DNA of 64,000 bases from Mesorhizobium sp. WSM3859. Its GTDB lineage: Bacteria > Pseudomonadota > Alphaproteobacteria > Rhizobiales > Rhizobiaceae. A program made the translations under genes and the position numbers. Under the pieces are notes generated by a model. That model did no database searches, had not been told where the DNA came from, and worked only from the letters and a program-made list of their open reading frames with translations. Below are positions 8,592-17,692 of the stretch, one piece after another (within the stretch, counting starts at the first letter, position 1; each line of letters opens with the position of its first letter). The stretch is taken from contig NZ_NSGG01000015.1 in the NCBI RefSeq assembly GCF_002295065.1, forward strand, positions 124,001 to 188,000, read 5' to 3'.

Positions 8592-9371
8592 ATGTTGACT
8601 GATGCACAAAGAGAAAAGTGGCAGAAAGACGGATATGTCAGGATCGAAAGCTTCTTCGATCCCGCGGCTGTGGAGCGTATCTCCAGCTTTGTCGATGATA
8701 TTTCAGGCTGGGGCGTCAGCGATGATAAATGGATGCTGTGGTTCGAGAAGACGACGGACAATCGAAAGATCACCTCTAAGGTCGAGAATTTTCTCGACTT
8801 CCATGATCCATTGCGTGATCTACTCCTCGCCGATCAGCGCATTAACTCTGCGGTCGAGGAGCTGCTTGACGAAGGCTCGCGCAGGCTCAAGGAGTTGCTG
8901 ATTTTCCACTATCCCGACAGCGGCGGCTATCGCCCGCATCAGGACATTTATCACATTCCACACAGGCTCCCCGACCGAATGGTCCATGCGGTCGTCGCCA
9001 TAGGCATTGACGACTCCGACCCGGACAACGGCGGCCTTTTCTTTAGCCCAGGCAACCACAAGAAGGGAGTATTTTCCATGGATGCCGGTGGGGTGATTGA
9101 TCCTGAGGTCGCCGAGAAATTCTCCTGGGAACCCGTAGTATGGAAGGCTGGCGACATCTTCATCTTCGACGATTACGCACCGCATTACTCGCAGCCGAAT
9201 AAAAGCAATCGTTCGCGGCGAACGCTCTACTTGGTGTTCCAGCGTGCTTCGACCGGCGGACCGACCCGCGCTGAATACAACGTGCTTAAGCGCGCTCTTA
9301 ATCCGCCCGAGGGCAAAGTGGCCGATCTAGACAATCTCAAGCCGCCAAACGGCATTTTCTATCGCGACTGA
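8592..9371 (+). CDS. Phytanoyl-CoA dioxygenase family oxygenase
   Basis: 259-residue Fe(II)/2-oxoglutarate oxygenase of the PhyH family. The metal ligands are visible as HQD (in YRPHQDIYHIPH, about residue 116) and a distal His in DYAPHYSQ (about 198), followed by RRTLYLVF with the 2-oxoglutarate Arg. ATG 8592 follows CAACAGGAGGC, a strong ribosome site. It lies 200 bp after the monooxygenase and 300 bp before the cupin/MetRS gene on the same strand. It probably hydroxylates or desaturates a pathway intermediate; the substrate cannot be read from the sequence. Confidence 0.9.
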   Translation: MLTDAQREKWQKDGYVRIESFFDPAAVERISSFVDDISGWGVSDDKWMLWFEKTTDNRKITSKVENFLDFHDPLRDLLLADQRINSAVEELLDEGSRRLKELLIFHYPDSGGYRPHQDIYHIPHRLPDRMVHAVVAIGIDDSDPDNGGLFFSPGNHKKGVFSMDAGGVIDPEVAEKFSWEPVVWKAGDIFIFDDYAPHYSQPNKSNRSRRTLYLVFQRASTGGPTRAEYNVLKRALNPPEGKVADLDNLKPPNGIFYRD

Positions 9372-9672
9372 GCGAGGCATGCACACGAAACTGATCGACC
9401 GCTAAAAAATGCGGGAGCATGGCGTTCTGATTTGTGGGCTGCTGGAGTATCGCCGCAGTCCCGTTACGACGCTTCGGCACGTCGGACGGAGGTAGTCACC
9501 GGGCCGCCAAATTTCTACTGGCGCGCAGTCTTCGCCCGCCTGTGGGCTAGAGCCGGATTGTTCTCGCGGGGGCCGCCAACCGGTCCGGGCTGCCGCCTCT
9601 CTTCGCAACTTGCAACAGAGGCTGTTGCGTTCGCAGCCGAAGATACCACTGCTTCAACGGCTGAGCTTCGTC

Positions 9673-11673
9673 ATGCGCAAATACAGGTTTTCTCGAACGG
9701 AGCTGTCGCGTGCGTTCGGTATCGACATGGCCACGCTTGGAACGGGAAGCGCGGGCACCGGGTTTTCATTCGGCAAGGTAGCACCGGGGGTCACATCCGA
9801 GCCTCATCGGCACGACGAAATCGAGGCCTTCGTAGTCCTGTCTGGGGTGGGCAAGGTCAGGACCGACCTTGGGGAAACCCCGGTCAAAGCCGGCGACGTC
9901 GTTCTGTTGCACCCCTTTGAAGCGCATGTGCTGTGCAACGATGGGGACGAAGACCTAGATTTCGTCGATATCTATTGGCGCGACGGCAAGGCCGCCCTCG
10001 AAGCTGCTGCACAGGTCGCGACTCCCCGCAGGCCGATCTTCGTCTTCTCCACGCCGCCGACGCCCAATGGTGATCTGCATCTGGGGCATCTTTCAGGCCC
10101 GTATTTTGGCGCCGACGTGTACACGCGTTTCCTGCGCATGAATGGGGCCGAAGCCTACCACCTGACTGGGAGCGACGATCACCAGAGCTACGTCGCCACG
10201 CGTGCCGGTGCCGATCAATCGACGCCCGCAAAGGTGGCGCGCCACTACGCCGACGAGATCAGAGCCACGCTTGCGCTTCTCGACTGTGAGGTTCACAGCT
10301 TCCTGCCCACGTTGGGGGATGACGCTTACGCAGAGTTTCAAGCCACGTGTTTCCGCACTCTTTTGAGCAGCACGGCGGTAGATCTGCGCCAGAGCCCTGC
10401 GCTATTTGATGCAGTGACAGGCGATTACCTTTACGAACCGGATGTAAGCGGCCTCTGCCCCGATTGCGGCGGCTCCACTAGCGGCAACATCTGCGAGGAA
10501 TGCGGCGCGCCGAACTTATGCCATGACTTAGGTGCAGTCCGGTCGCGGCACTCGGCCGAGGCGCCGGTGGTCGGCTCCTTGCGCCGTCCCGAACTTGCGC
10601 TGGATCGATGCTACGACAAGATCGACCGGCATTTAAGGGCGTCGGGCGCTCCCGCTCGGATCATGGACCTCTTCGCGCGTGTACGCCAACGTGGCGATTT
10701 TTCCGTGCCCATCACCCACCCCTCGGACTGGGGCCTGCCGGCCGAAGGGCTCCCGGGGCAGGTGATCTGGGTTTGGCCGGAGATGGCTTTCGGATTCCTT
10801 TACAACATCCAGGCGCTAGCTCGCTTGCTGGGGCGCGACTGGAACGCGGCGATGCCAAGCAATGACTGGCAGATTGTCCATTTCTTCGGCTTCGACAATT
10901 CCTTCTACCACGCGCTACTTTATCCCGCGCTTTACGCTGAGGTGTTCTCCCACTGGACGCCGCGTATCCGGTATCATGTGAACGAGTTCTATCTGCTCGA
11001 CGGCCAGAAGTTCTCGACCAGCCGCGGCCATGCGGTCTGGGGCAAAGAGGTTCTGGGCCCAAAGACAGTCGACGCCGTGCGGCTTCATTTGGGCCTGACA
11101 CGCCCGGAAGGTGAGCGGACGAACTTTACGCTAAACGCGTTACGCCGCACCGAGAACGAGGTGTTCCAAGGGACCTGGCTGAAATGGCTTGATGCGCTTC
11201 ACCGGGAAATCAAACAGGACTTTGGCGGCTGCGTGCCCGACGCAGGCGACTGGTGTCCCGCCGATCGCGCTTTCTTTGCTCGGATAGAGATCCATCGCGC
11301 GGCGATGGAACGCGCCTATTCGGATGATGGCTTCTCGGTCCGGCGCGCGGCCGCGCAGGCCTGCGATTTCGTGCGCGATTGCCTGATCTACCGTCAGGCG
11401 CAAGACTATGCAGCGGCGCGACGTCTCTATCCCTCCCGCACCCGGACTTCGCTCGCGCTTCAGGCTACAGCCGCTGCGATCCTGGCGCAGACACTCGCAC
11501 CGCTGATGCCCCGATTTGCCAGCACGCTTGCGAGAGGCATCGGCGTCTCAACCGAAAAATGGCCTGCGTCCGTCCGGCCCCTTCCGCCAGGGACGATCTT
11601 TGATATCGGACCCGTACTGGGGTTCTACGCGAGATCCGACAATCCTTTGCTCAATGAACCGAAGGTCTTATGA
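9673..11673 (+). CDS. Cupin/methionyl-tRNA synthetase fusion, hydrazine synthetase-like
   Basis: 666-residue fusion. Residues 1-105 form a cupin with metal ligands in EPHRHDEIEAF (His45, His47, Glu) and HPFEAH (His85). Residues 120-640 are a class I MetRS-like catalytic domain: HIGH box as HLGH (136-139), a CPDC...CEEC zinc knuckle, and the KMSKS loop as KFSTS. No C-terminal tRNA-binding extension is seen. The same architecture is known from Streptomyces Spb40 and the triacsin enzyme, which join N6-hydroxylysine to glycine through an N-N bond. A lysine N-monooxygenase two genes upstream fits. I chose ATG 9673 since the cupin starts there; a TTG at 9610 is possible. Confidence 0.85.
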   Translation: MRKYRFSRTELSRAFGIDMATLGTGSAGTGFSFGKVAPGVTSEPHRHDEIEAFVVLSGVGKVRTDLGETPVKAGDVVLLHPFEAHVLCNDGDEDLDFVDIYWRDGKAALEAAAQVATPRRPIFVFSTPPTPNGDLHLGHLSGPYFGADVYTRFLRMNGAEAYHLTGSDDHQSYVATRAGADQSTPAKVARHYADEIRATLALLDCEVHSFLPTLGDDAYAEFQATCFRTLLSSTAVDLRQSPALFDAVTGDYLYEPDVSGLCPDCGGSTSGNICEECGAPNLCHDLGAVRSRHSAEAPVVGSLRRPELALDRCYDKIDRHLRASGAPARIMDLFARVRQRGDFSVPITHPSDWGLPAEGLPGQVIWVWPEMAFGFLYNIQALARLLGRDWNAAMPSNDWQIVHFFGFDNSFYHALLYPALYAEVFSHWTPRIRYHVNEFYLLDGQKFSTSRGHAVWGKEVLGPKTVDAVRLHLGLTRPEGERTNFTLNALRRTENEVFQGTWLKWLDALHREIKQDFGGCVPDAGDWCPADRAFFARIEIHRAAMERAYSDDGFSVRRAAAQACDFVRDCLIYRQAQDYAAARRLYPSRTRTSLALQATAAAILAQTLAPLMPRFASTLARGIGVSTEKWPASVRPLPPGTIFDIGPVLGFYARSDNPLLNEPKVL

Positions 11674-12003
11674 CCCATCCGAATCTTGACGAGATCTGCG
11701 CGGCGTAACCCGACATCTCTACGGGCCGCCACCAGACAATTGAGACCAGACTGGCCCATCTGGAGCCTCCGATTCAGCGAAGCGGTCGCGAATGCCCGCA
11801 GCAGCGGGTGGTCTACGCAGGAAACCTGCAATGCTTCCAAAGCTCTTTCACGAAATATCGGCTGGTGAATGCGGGATCCGCCGTCTAGCGAAACATCATA
11901 AGCGGTTACGGCGGCGGCTCGCAGTCGACGCGCTGGGCCTCACCGCCTCACCGACCCGGCCCTAGAAGGAAGGCTCAGCCATCAGCAGGCCAGGACGCAG
12001 TGG

Positions 12004-12148
12004 CTGCAGGCGGGAGCCGGTCGTGGAGATCGCCCGCGCACTTTCGACCGGCCCCGAAATGATGCTGTTAGACGGCTCGACGCCAAACATTGCCGCAGGC
12101 GAGACAGCCAAGCTGTCTTCGGTCCTCAAGCGTGAGAAGCGTGAGTGA
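12004..12148 (+). pseudogene. ABC transporter ATPase relic
   Basis: About 47 codons match the Walker B end of a branched-chain amino acid type ABC ATPase (VEIARALSTGPEMMLLDG). The catalytic Glu after the Walker B Asp is Gly, and the Walker A half is missing. It is too short to function. The stretch 11674-12003 before it contains nothing recognisable. Confidence 0.5.
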
Positions 12149-12181
12149 TGCGTGTCGAAAACCAGACAGCGGCAGGAAACA

Positions 12182-12279
12182 TGTTGGGTTCAAAACAATC
12201 GGCCATCTTCGACGCTCAAAGGTTTTCCGAGCTAACCACACACTTACCACTTGCTAAGCGGGCTGGCACGACCTTTGCT
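12182..12279 (+). promoter_or_regulatory. NifA site and sigma-54 promoter
   Basis: TGT-N10-ACA at 12182-12197 is followed by TGGCACGACCTTTGCT at 12264-12279, a textbook sigma-54 element with GG and GC ten bases apart. Site to promoter is about 68 bp. It points at the thioredoxin-like gene starting at 12431, leaving a leader of about 140 bases. Confidence 0.85.
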
Positions 12280-12430
12280 GATTGAGATGCGGCGACAATG
12301 GGTGAGGACTAGCCGCATGCGAACGCGCAAGACGAGTGCTGGTCACCGAGCCGGTTTCTTCCATTTCTGAGAGGAGAACCGGCTCGTCCGAAACGCCCGA
12401 AAGGTGTGAGAATAGACTTTGGAGAACAAC

Positions 12431-13585
12431 ATGGTGTTGCGTAGGGAGTCCCCGGCTCCTCCGATCAAAGTGGACGACTGGCTGCGTGGCGAGCCCCTCG
12501 CCAACTTTCACCCCGGCAAGGTGTACCTCCTAGAATTTTGGGCGACTTGGTGCGGACCCTGTGTGGCGGTGATGCCCCATCTGACGCAACTGCAGGAGAA
12601 GTATCAAGACAGCGGATTTGAGGTCATCGGAGTCGCAGCGAGGGAACAGGGCCCGACCGCGGAGGAGACGCGGACTAGCTTGGATGCTTGGCTGACAGAG
12701 AGGTTCCCGAATCTGAATTATCGTATCGCGTTCGATTACACAGGCGAAATGAATAGACTGTGGATGGAACCCAGTTCATCTCTCGGGATTCCCGCCTCGT
12801 TCTTAGTCGACCGCGACGGCCACATCGCTTTCATAGGACACCCGGCGGAACTCGATGACGTTTTGCCGAAAGTTCTCAACGGCAGTTGGCGCAACAGCGA
12901 TCAAGCTCAACGCGCCGATGCAAGGCGGATCGCTACTAACCAAGGCACGGCGCGCGAACTAGCGCTGACCGGACCGATTTACGCCAAGCTTCAGCCGGCG
13001 ATGCAGGCCGAGGATTGGACGGCGGCACTCTCAGCCATCGAAGAAGGCCTCGCCTTAGTGCCCGATTATATCGGGTTCCGAGAAACGCACGCGGATCTAC
13101 TGCTTCACAAGCTGCGCGACATGCAGACCGGCTTGCCAGCCATGCGCCAGTTGGTCCAGGACGCCATCGACAAAAAATTCGAGGCCGTCTCTTGGATGGT
13201 CATGGCCCTGAACCAACTCTTCGATCCCGCGATGGACAACTCTCATATCCCCCGTGCTGAACGCTTCGCGATGGGCGACGAGCTCTCGGAACAGATCCTG
13301 ACACTGAATCCCCCGCACGGCGAGGGGCCTCTTAAATTCCGGTGGTACGTCCCGGTCGCTCAGTATTATTACGAGAGCGGCAACAAGGATCGCGCGATCG
13401 AGTTGATCGACGTGGCGCTGAAATCTCTGGGTAATCCAGGGACGATGCCGGACCATATCAAACAATACTACCTTACCCCATTGCTCCAAGCCCTGGCCAA
13501 CTACACGGATGAGAACGCATGCTCCGGGGGTCTTTGCGTGGTTCCGCAAAACAAGGCTCCTGAAAATCAAAGCGCAGTCGCCTGA
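12431..13585 (+). CDS. Thioredoxin/TlpA-like protein with helical C-terminal domain
   Basis: 384 residues. The first 150 form a TlpA/ResA-like thioredoxin fold with the redox motif WATWCGPC (Cys41, Cys44) and a cis-Pro region SLGIPASFLVD. The remaining 230 residues are helical and TPR-like, with a Cys pair in CSGGLC near the end. There is no signal peptide, so it appears cytoplasmic, unlike typical TlpA. GGAGAACAAC precedes ATG 12431. A NifA/sigma-54 promoter lies upstream. It probably handles thiol redox balance or protein folding in nitrogen-fixing cells; a link to the hydrazine genes is only positional. Confidence 0.8.
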   Translation: MVLRRESPAPPIKVDDWLRGEPLANFHPGKVYLLEFWATWCGPCVAVMPHLTQLQEKYQDSGFEVIGVAAREQGPTAEETRTSLDAWLTERFPNLNYRIAFDYTGEMNRLWMEPSSSLGIPASFLVDRDGHIAFIGHPAELDDVLPKVLNGSWRNSDQAQRADARRIATNQGTARELALTGPIYAKLQPAMQAEDWTAALSAIEEGLALVPDYIGFRETHADLLLHKLRDMQTGLPAMRQLVQDAIDKKFEAVSWMVMALNQLFDPAMDNSHIPRAERFAMGDELSEQILTLNPPHGEGPLKFRWYVPVAQYYYESGNKDRAIELIDVALKSLGNPGTMPDHIKQYYLTPLLQALANYTDENACSGGLCVVPQNKAPENQSAVA

Positions 13586-13856
13586 GAACGAAGAGACGAC
13601 AAGTGAAGACGAACCCTGGTCAATCCGCCAGTTTCTGCGGCGCGCCCGCAGCAAGTATGTCCAGGCAGCGCAGGGGTCAATCGTTTGCCCGAGGTCAAGG
13701 CTCGAACCTTAGTGACCTCTCACCGGATCGGCGCGGAATAGATGTTCGAGGCGAATTTGGCCTATCGTGGAAGACGTCGCGATCCGGGACGGGGTCAGCC
13801 CAAGGGATGGCGTGGGATCGGCCCGGCCAGGTCGGACGTCGGGTGCGCAACCGGGC

Positions 13857-14332
13857 CCGGAGTTGGCGTACCCGAAAGCAGAATTCGAGCCCTGAAATCG
13901 AGGAAACCAAATGTCGCACGCGGCGCATGGCCCTGCCGTCACAAGGACGGCGAGGCCCTTGCCCGCCCGTCCGCCTCCCGCGGTTGTCCGTGCTCTCCTT
14001 CCATGGCTCACGCCAAGGGAAATCGGACACCGGGCTGCTGGCCAATTTCATCATCACCAAGGCACTGCAGCGGAATATCCGATCATTGGCGATCGGGATC
14101 CGGACCTGCTGGGCGGCTCGATCGAGGAGCGCTCAGACGTGATGACATAGTCAACAACAAAAATGAAACCGAGCTTCGGGCGCGTGCTTTTCATGGTCGG
14201 GCAGTTCGCCGGTCTGTCGAGGCATCTATCGATTCGGCTTCGAGACTCTCCGGAAACTCGCGGATACCGGGGGCGAAACTGGTCGGCGATGCGACTGCAG
14301 CTATTGCCTACCGGGACGTGGCGCGGGCGTGA
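13857..14332 (+). pseudogene. Decayed second copy of nifX end and DUF269
   Basis: Read across frames, this repeats bases 110-646: a nifX-like tail (GVPESRIRAL against GVAEKKPSF), then an ATG at 13910, KSDTGLLANFIITKALQRNI, PIIGDRDPDLL, EERS, GFGRVLF and KLVGDAT, in at least three frames with a deletion. The match continues through the stop into the DUF683 leader. It therefore marks the right-hand junction of the 13-kb insert in the nif operon. It can no longer encode a DUF269 protein. Confidence 0.85.
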
Positions 14333-14357
14333 AGAAACCGATTTTCGAGGAAGGATC

Positions 14358-14561
14358 ATGTCAAATCTGGATGAGATGGCGAAAAAAGTCCGAAAGCTTC
14401 AACTGCGCGCGGCAATCGCCAAGACGAATTTGCGCGACCTTGCCGAGGGTCTCCCGGTCAAATGGATTGAGATAGAGGAAGTCGCCGAGAAAACGCACGC
14501 CGTTTACGCCGAGCTGGATGGTGCCAGGAGAGAGCTCGCCAAAATGAAGACTTTGCGATGA
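14358..14561 (+). CDS. DUF683 nif-associated small protein (CCE_0567 family)
   Basis: 67-residue helical protein of the family found between the DUF269 gene and fdxB in nif operons; members form helical hairpins and have been described as metal-binding. Sequence starts MSNLDEMAKKVRKLQLRAA and is intact. GGAAGGATC precedes the ATG. The stop overlaps the fdxB start (ATGA), so the two are translationally coupled. With the DUF269 copy upstream broken and the main nif promoter 14 kb away, how this gene is transcribed is open. Confidence 0.85.
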   Translation: MSNLDEMAKKVRKLQLRAAIAKTNLRDLAEGLPVKWIEIEEVAEKTHAVYAELDGARRELAKMKTLR

Positions 14562-14875
14562 GGAGCACATTCATCAGCCGGGACGGCTCCTTATGGGTGC
14601 CGCAATACCTGACAGCTATAGATGGCAAGATCTGTATTGGCTGCGGCCGCTGTTTCAAAGTCTGCTCGCGCGAGGTCATGCATCTTTATGGCGTCGATGA
14701 CGCGGGTGAAATCCTCGGCGCCTGCGACGACAGTGACGACGATTTCGATGGTGAGCTCAATCGCATGGTCATGGTTGTCGACCATGCCGGCCGCTGCATT
14801 GGCTGCGGAGCCTGCGGCCGCGTCTGCCCAAAGAACTGCCAGACCCATGTCGCGGCCGACCAGATCGCAGCATGA
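14558..14875 (+). CDS. fdxB: Nif-specific ferredoxin III
   Basis: 105-residue ferredoxin with two cluster motifs: CIGCGRCFKVC near residue 26 and CIGCGACGRVCPKNC near 80, separated by an acidic loop (DDSDDDFDGE) typical of FdxB. It is thought to donate electrons in nitrogenase assembly or reduction in the cytoplasm. The ATG overlaps the DUF683 stop. Length and position match fdxB in other rhizobial nif operons. Confidence 0.9.
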   Translation: MRSTFISRDGSLWVPQYLTAIDGKICIGCGRCFKVCSREVMHLYGVDDAGEILGACDDSDDDFDGELNRMVMVVDHAGRCIGCGACGRVCPKNCQTHVAADQIAA

Positions 14876-14913
14876 GCTGCACGATTTGACGAGACAAAAT
14901 CAGGAGAACGGCA

Positions 14914-15234
14914 TTGCGTTTCATCACCTTTTGTCGGCTCGCCGGGCTGGTCCTGTGCGGCAACGCTGTGACGGTTTACTTCGCCTCGCATTCGTTCCGT
15001 CTAGCAGTCATCACGACGCTGGGCAGTTCGCTACTTCTTCAGCTGGGCTATTTCGCAAGTGTGCTCTTTCTGATTTGGCGATCCAGCTGCGCTGGCAAAG
15101 CCGGGCAAGGGGCTGAGCTTTTCGATAGGGCCGAGGAAGTTCGGTACCAGTCGCGTGACGATGAGCATATGAATGAAACCCAAGATGTGCCACAGCGCAA
15201 TCAAACGCTCGGCATATCGCTGCTCCTCCCTTGA
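14914..15234 (+). CDS. Exopolysaccharide production repressor (ExoX/PsiA-like)
   Basis: 106-residue protein with two membrane helices in the first 55 residues (RLAGLVLCGNAVTVYF and LGSSLLLQLGYFASVLFLIW), matching the ExoX/PsiA family of small inner-membrane repressors of exopolysaccharide synthesis. The start is TTG 14914 with CAGGAGAACG in front. The tail after residue 60 is polar. It follows fdxB by 38 bp and could be in the same operon, which would reduce exopolysaccharide in bacteroids. Family assignment rests on size and the helix pattern. Confidence 0.7.
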   Translation: MRFITFCRLAGLVLCGNAVTVYFASHSFRLAVITTLGSSLLLQLGYFASVLFLIWRSSCAGKAGQGAELFDRAEEVRYQSRDDEHMNETQDVPQRNQTLGISLLLP

Positions 15235-15499
15235 GGCGCCGTAACAAGATCAGAGCTCAGATTCGTCACTTTGTTTCAAGTTGATTATCGAGGTCAGGAG
15301 CACCAAAACGGCAAGCGGGGACGCATCGCTGACTACCTCACTGGCCTTCGTCGTCCTCGACGACTCGGCTATGTCCCCTTCGCTCGCACCAGCGGGCAGT
15401 TTCTCTTCCATTTCATAAGTCTGTTCTACGAACGCACGTCCATCATCGTCACCACCGACCTGGCATCCGGCGAATGACCCAGTTCTTTGCCAGCGACGC

Positions 15500-15685
15500 A
15501 AAGATGACACGGCGCTGCTCGACAGGCCCACCCATCACTGCGAGATCATAGGGCCGGAAACGTATCCTGGCGCTTCAAGAACCGCGCCTGACGCCCCCAC
15601 CGCCCAAACAATCCGCGCTCGCCGGGGCTGCGCAACCCGACCAGCTCCGCCCGGCGAGCGCTCCTCGTCGCGCTTATGCAAGCGG
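15500..15685 (+). pseudogene. IS21-family IstB end relic (copy 1)
   Basis: The C-terminal end of an IstB-type helper (HHCEII..., then SWRFKNRA and stop) is readable across frames, followed by about 100 bp of GC-rich end sequence. A closely similar segment lies at 22.33-22.50 kb. No transposase remains. The surrounding 15235-16321 has no other gene I can support. Confidence 0.45.
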
Positions 15686-16321
15686 GGGCTATAAGTTGAC
15701 GCAGGGGTCAAAGTTCGGCGCCGATTCTCAGGTCTCCGCTATGGTGCGTCGCAGAACAGCTGTCCGCATCCTCGGCGACATCGCCGTACCGCCGTTCGAG
15801 CTATCGGCATTGCCATGTCGTGCGACGGTCCTGCTGTCGCCCGCTCGCCGTCTCAGGCGAGGATATCTTTCACCCTACTTACCTCCGTGCCGAGGCGACC
15901 TGGCCCGCGATGTTTTCGAAGCACCGCCTGAGGTGCGCTCGCGCGCCTCATCCTCTAAGTCTGGGCTAAGCCGGAAAAACGCGTCTACCCTCGTTCTTCG
16001 TGCGCTCGCCGGCTTACTTGCTGGGCGTAACATCGCGAGATCGTGATTGGCCACGGCGCGTCCATGCCGATCGTGGCGATCGCGATCAACTGCCCCGACC
16101 GCATTCGCCGCGCCATCTCTCGTGGCTGCACCCTCCCTCTTGAATTGAAGCTACAGACAGTTGCGCTTGAAAAAAGCGACATCCGCCCGTCCGTCAGCCG
16201 GCGAACAGTTCGGAGCTAAAACCCGGTCACCACCAGTTCGCCAGGTTGAACTGGCAGCGAACGGCCTTGCGGGTGCGCTCTGGTTCAGGCGCAGGTCGAT
16301 GCCGAGAGGCCCGTTCGGCAT

Positions 16322-16414
16322 TGTCCGATAGCCGACAATGTCGGGTACGCAACGAAGAGGAAGCTGACTCTCGGGTGTTTTTTAGATGCTTTTTGGCTTG
16401 GCACGGTACATGCT
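16322..16414 (+). promoter_or_regulatory. NifA site and sigma-54 promoter (upstream module)
   Basis: TGT-N10-ACA at 16322-16337 is followed by TTGGCACGGTACATGCT at 16398-16414, with GG and GC ten bases apart. This is the stronger of two successive modules before the secreted-protein and subtilase genes. No intact gene lies between it and the second module, so its transcript would have a leader of about 500 bases or cover a lost gene. Confidence 0.8.
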
Positions 16415-16723
16415 CGCTATTGCGCAAAACGCACGGATTGAGTGGTCCCACCGCCACGAAAGTCGCTAGCTTACGCCACCTCCCAAGGCGAAGCCGGCCC
16501 GGCAGAGAGCTCCGTCACTGCCGGGCATGCCTTTTCAGACGTACTCGCGTTCAGAACTTCAAATTAGGCGACGCAACGCCCGGCTGAAGAGGATCGCGTC
16601 GAATGAAAAATGATGGCCGTTGCGAGGCTCTCCGATGCATGGCCGGAGCGAGAAGGGAGTGTTGCCCATGCGGGTGGGTTCACACTCAGCGTGGTCGTCG
16701 ACATCCGACAATTGTGTCGGCTT

Positions 16724-16844
16724 TGTCGGTTTGACGACACAGCCTTGGTTGGCCGGCATCTTGGAACGTTTTTGTCTAAGCCGCTGATAACAAACATACA
16801 ATTGGTTCCCTTCCCCCGTCATCCAGATTGGCATGAATTACGCT
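16724..16844 (+). promoter_or_regulatory. NifA site and weaker sigma-54 promoter (downstream module)
   Basis: A second TGT-N10-ACA at 16724-16739 precedes TTGGCATGAATTACGCT at 16829-16845. GG and GC are ten bases apart but the -24 box ends in AT rather than AC and the -12 box lacks TTGC. The start of transcription would be about 75 bases before the next reading frame. Confidence 0.55.
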
Positions 16845-16938
16845 TAGTTCCGTTGAGAGGGCGGGAGCAGCTTGCCAGGGAAGAGCGAAGAGATGGCTCG
16901 ACAAAATTGAAGGACGGGGGATCACAGATTTGTTGCGA

Positions 16939-17631
16939 ATGAATACGTTGCCCGCTGGCGGCCCTGCGTCTGCGGCTAGAGCCTCCGTGCGGTTTGAAGA
17001 TGCGGCGAGGGACTTCAGTACGCGTGTCGATTACATGATTTGCTCGCGGGTCCAACAATGGGCGCTGCAGATGTGCATACGGTTGGCGAGCTACGTCCTG
17101 TTCGTGATGGCATTCTTCGTCAGCGCTATGACAGCGAACGGACAGGAGACCAGCCTTGTCGGCATTTATCAGGGTTCGGAGCTAACCGCGGCCGCCAACC
17201 ATCTGGGACAAGGCGGATACGAGCTGTCGGGTGGTACCAAAGTGTCTTTCGACAAGTGGTACCACAGCAAATGGATCGACATGCGATTTGAAATGTTGAC
17301 GCAGCTGTCGGATGATTTCGGTCTCCTGTGGGGCGCGAGCACCGGCCAACGCGCCGAAAAGGTCCGAATCGACCCAAGTGTGAAACTCGGCTTTATTCTG
17401 CAAAAGCGACCGACGCCGTCCACGACGCTTTCTCTCACCGTCAGTTCGATTTTGGGCGGGAATCTGACGGAACGACCTTGCACGGCTGACTATGGCGCCG
17501 TCGGCGGCTTCCATACAGTGAATTGCCGTCTGGCCGCCTCGCAACTGCGGCCCTCGGACACGTTGAAATACATGACAAACCTGGAGCCAAGCCGATGGAA
17601 ACTAGACCTTCGGTTCAGGGGTGAATTTTAG
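16939..17631 (+). CDS. Secreted protein of unknown function
   Basis: Up to 230 residues. A hydrophobic segment (LASYVLFVMAFFVSAM) followed by TANGQ-ETS looks like a signal peptide with cleavage before ETS, so the mature part of about 165 residues is exported. The mature part is rich in beta-type segments (KLGFILQKRPTPSTTLSLTV) and ends RWKLDLRFRGEF, an aromatic end such as outer-membrane proteins have. Start is uncertain: TTG 16930, ATG 16939, ATG 17035 or ATG 17071; the last gives the cleanest signal peptide. It leads a row with two subtilases behind two NifA/sigma-54 modules. Family not recognised. Confidence 0.65.
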   Translation: MNTLPAGGPASAARASVRFEDAARDFSTRVDYMICSRVQQWALQMCIRLASYVLFVMAFFVSAMTANGQETSLVGIYQGSELTAAANHLGQGGYELSGGTKVSFDKWYHSKWIDMRFEMLTQLSDDFGLLWGASTGQRAEKVRIDPSVKLGFILQKRPTPSTTLSLTVSSILGGNLTERPCTADYGAVGGFHTVNCRLAASQLRPSDTLKYMTNLEPSRWKLDLRFRGEF

Positions 17632-17692
17632 CATGGTGAAAGGCAAGGCCGTAAATTTCGTTGATGAAGAACAATCAGATAGGAAGTTGATT

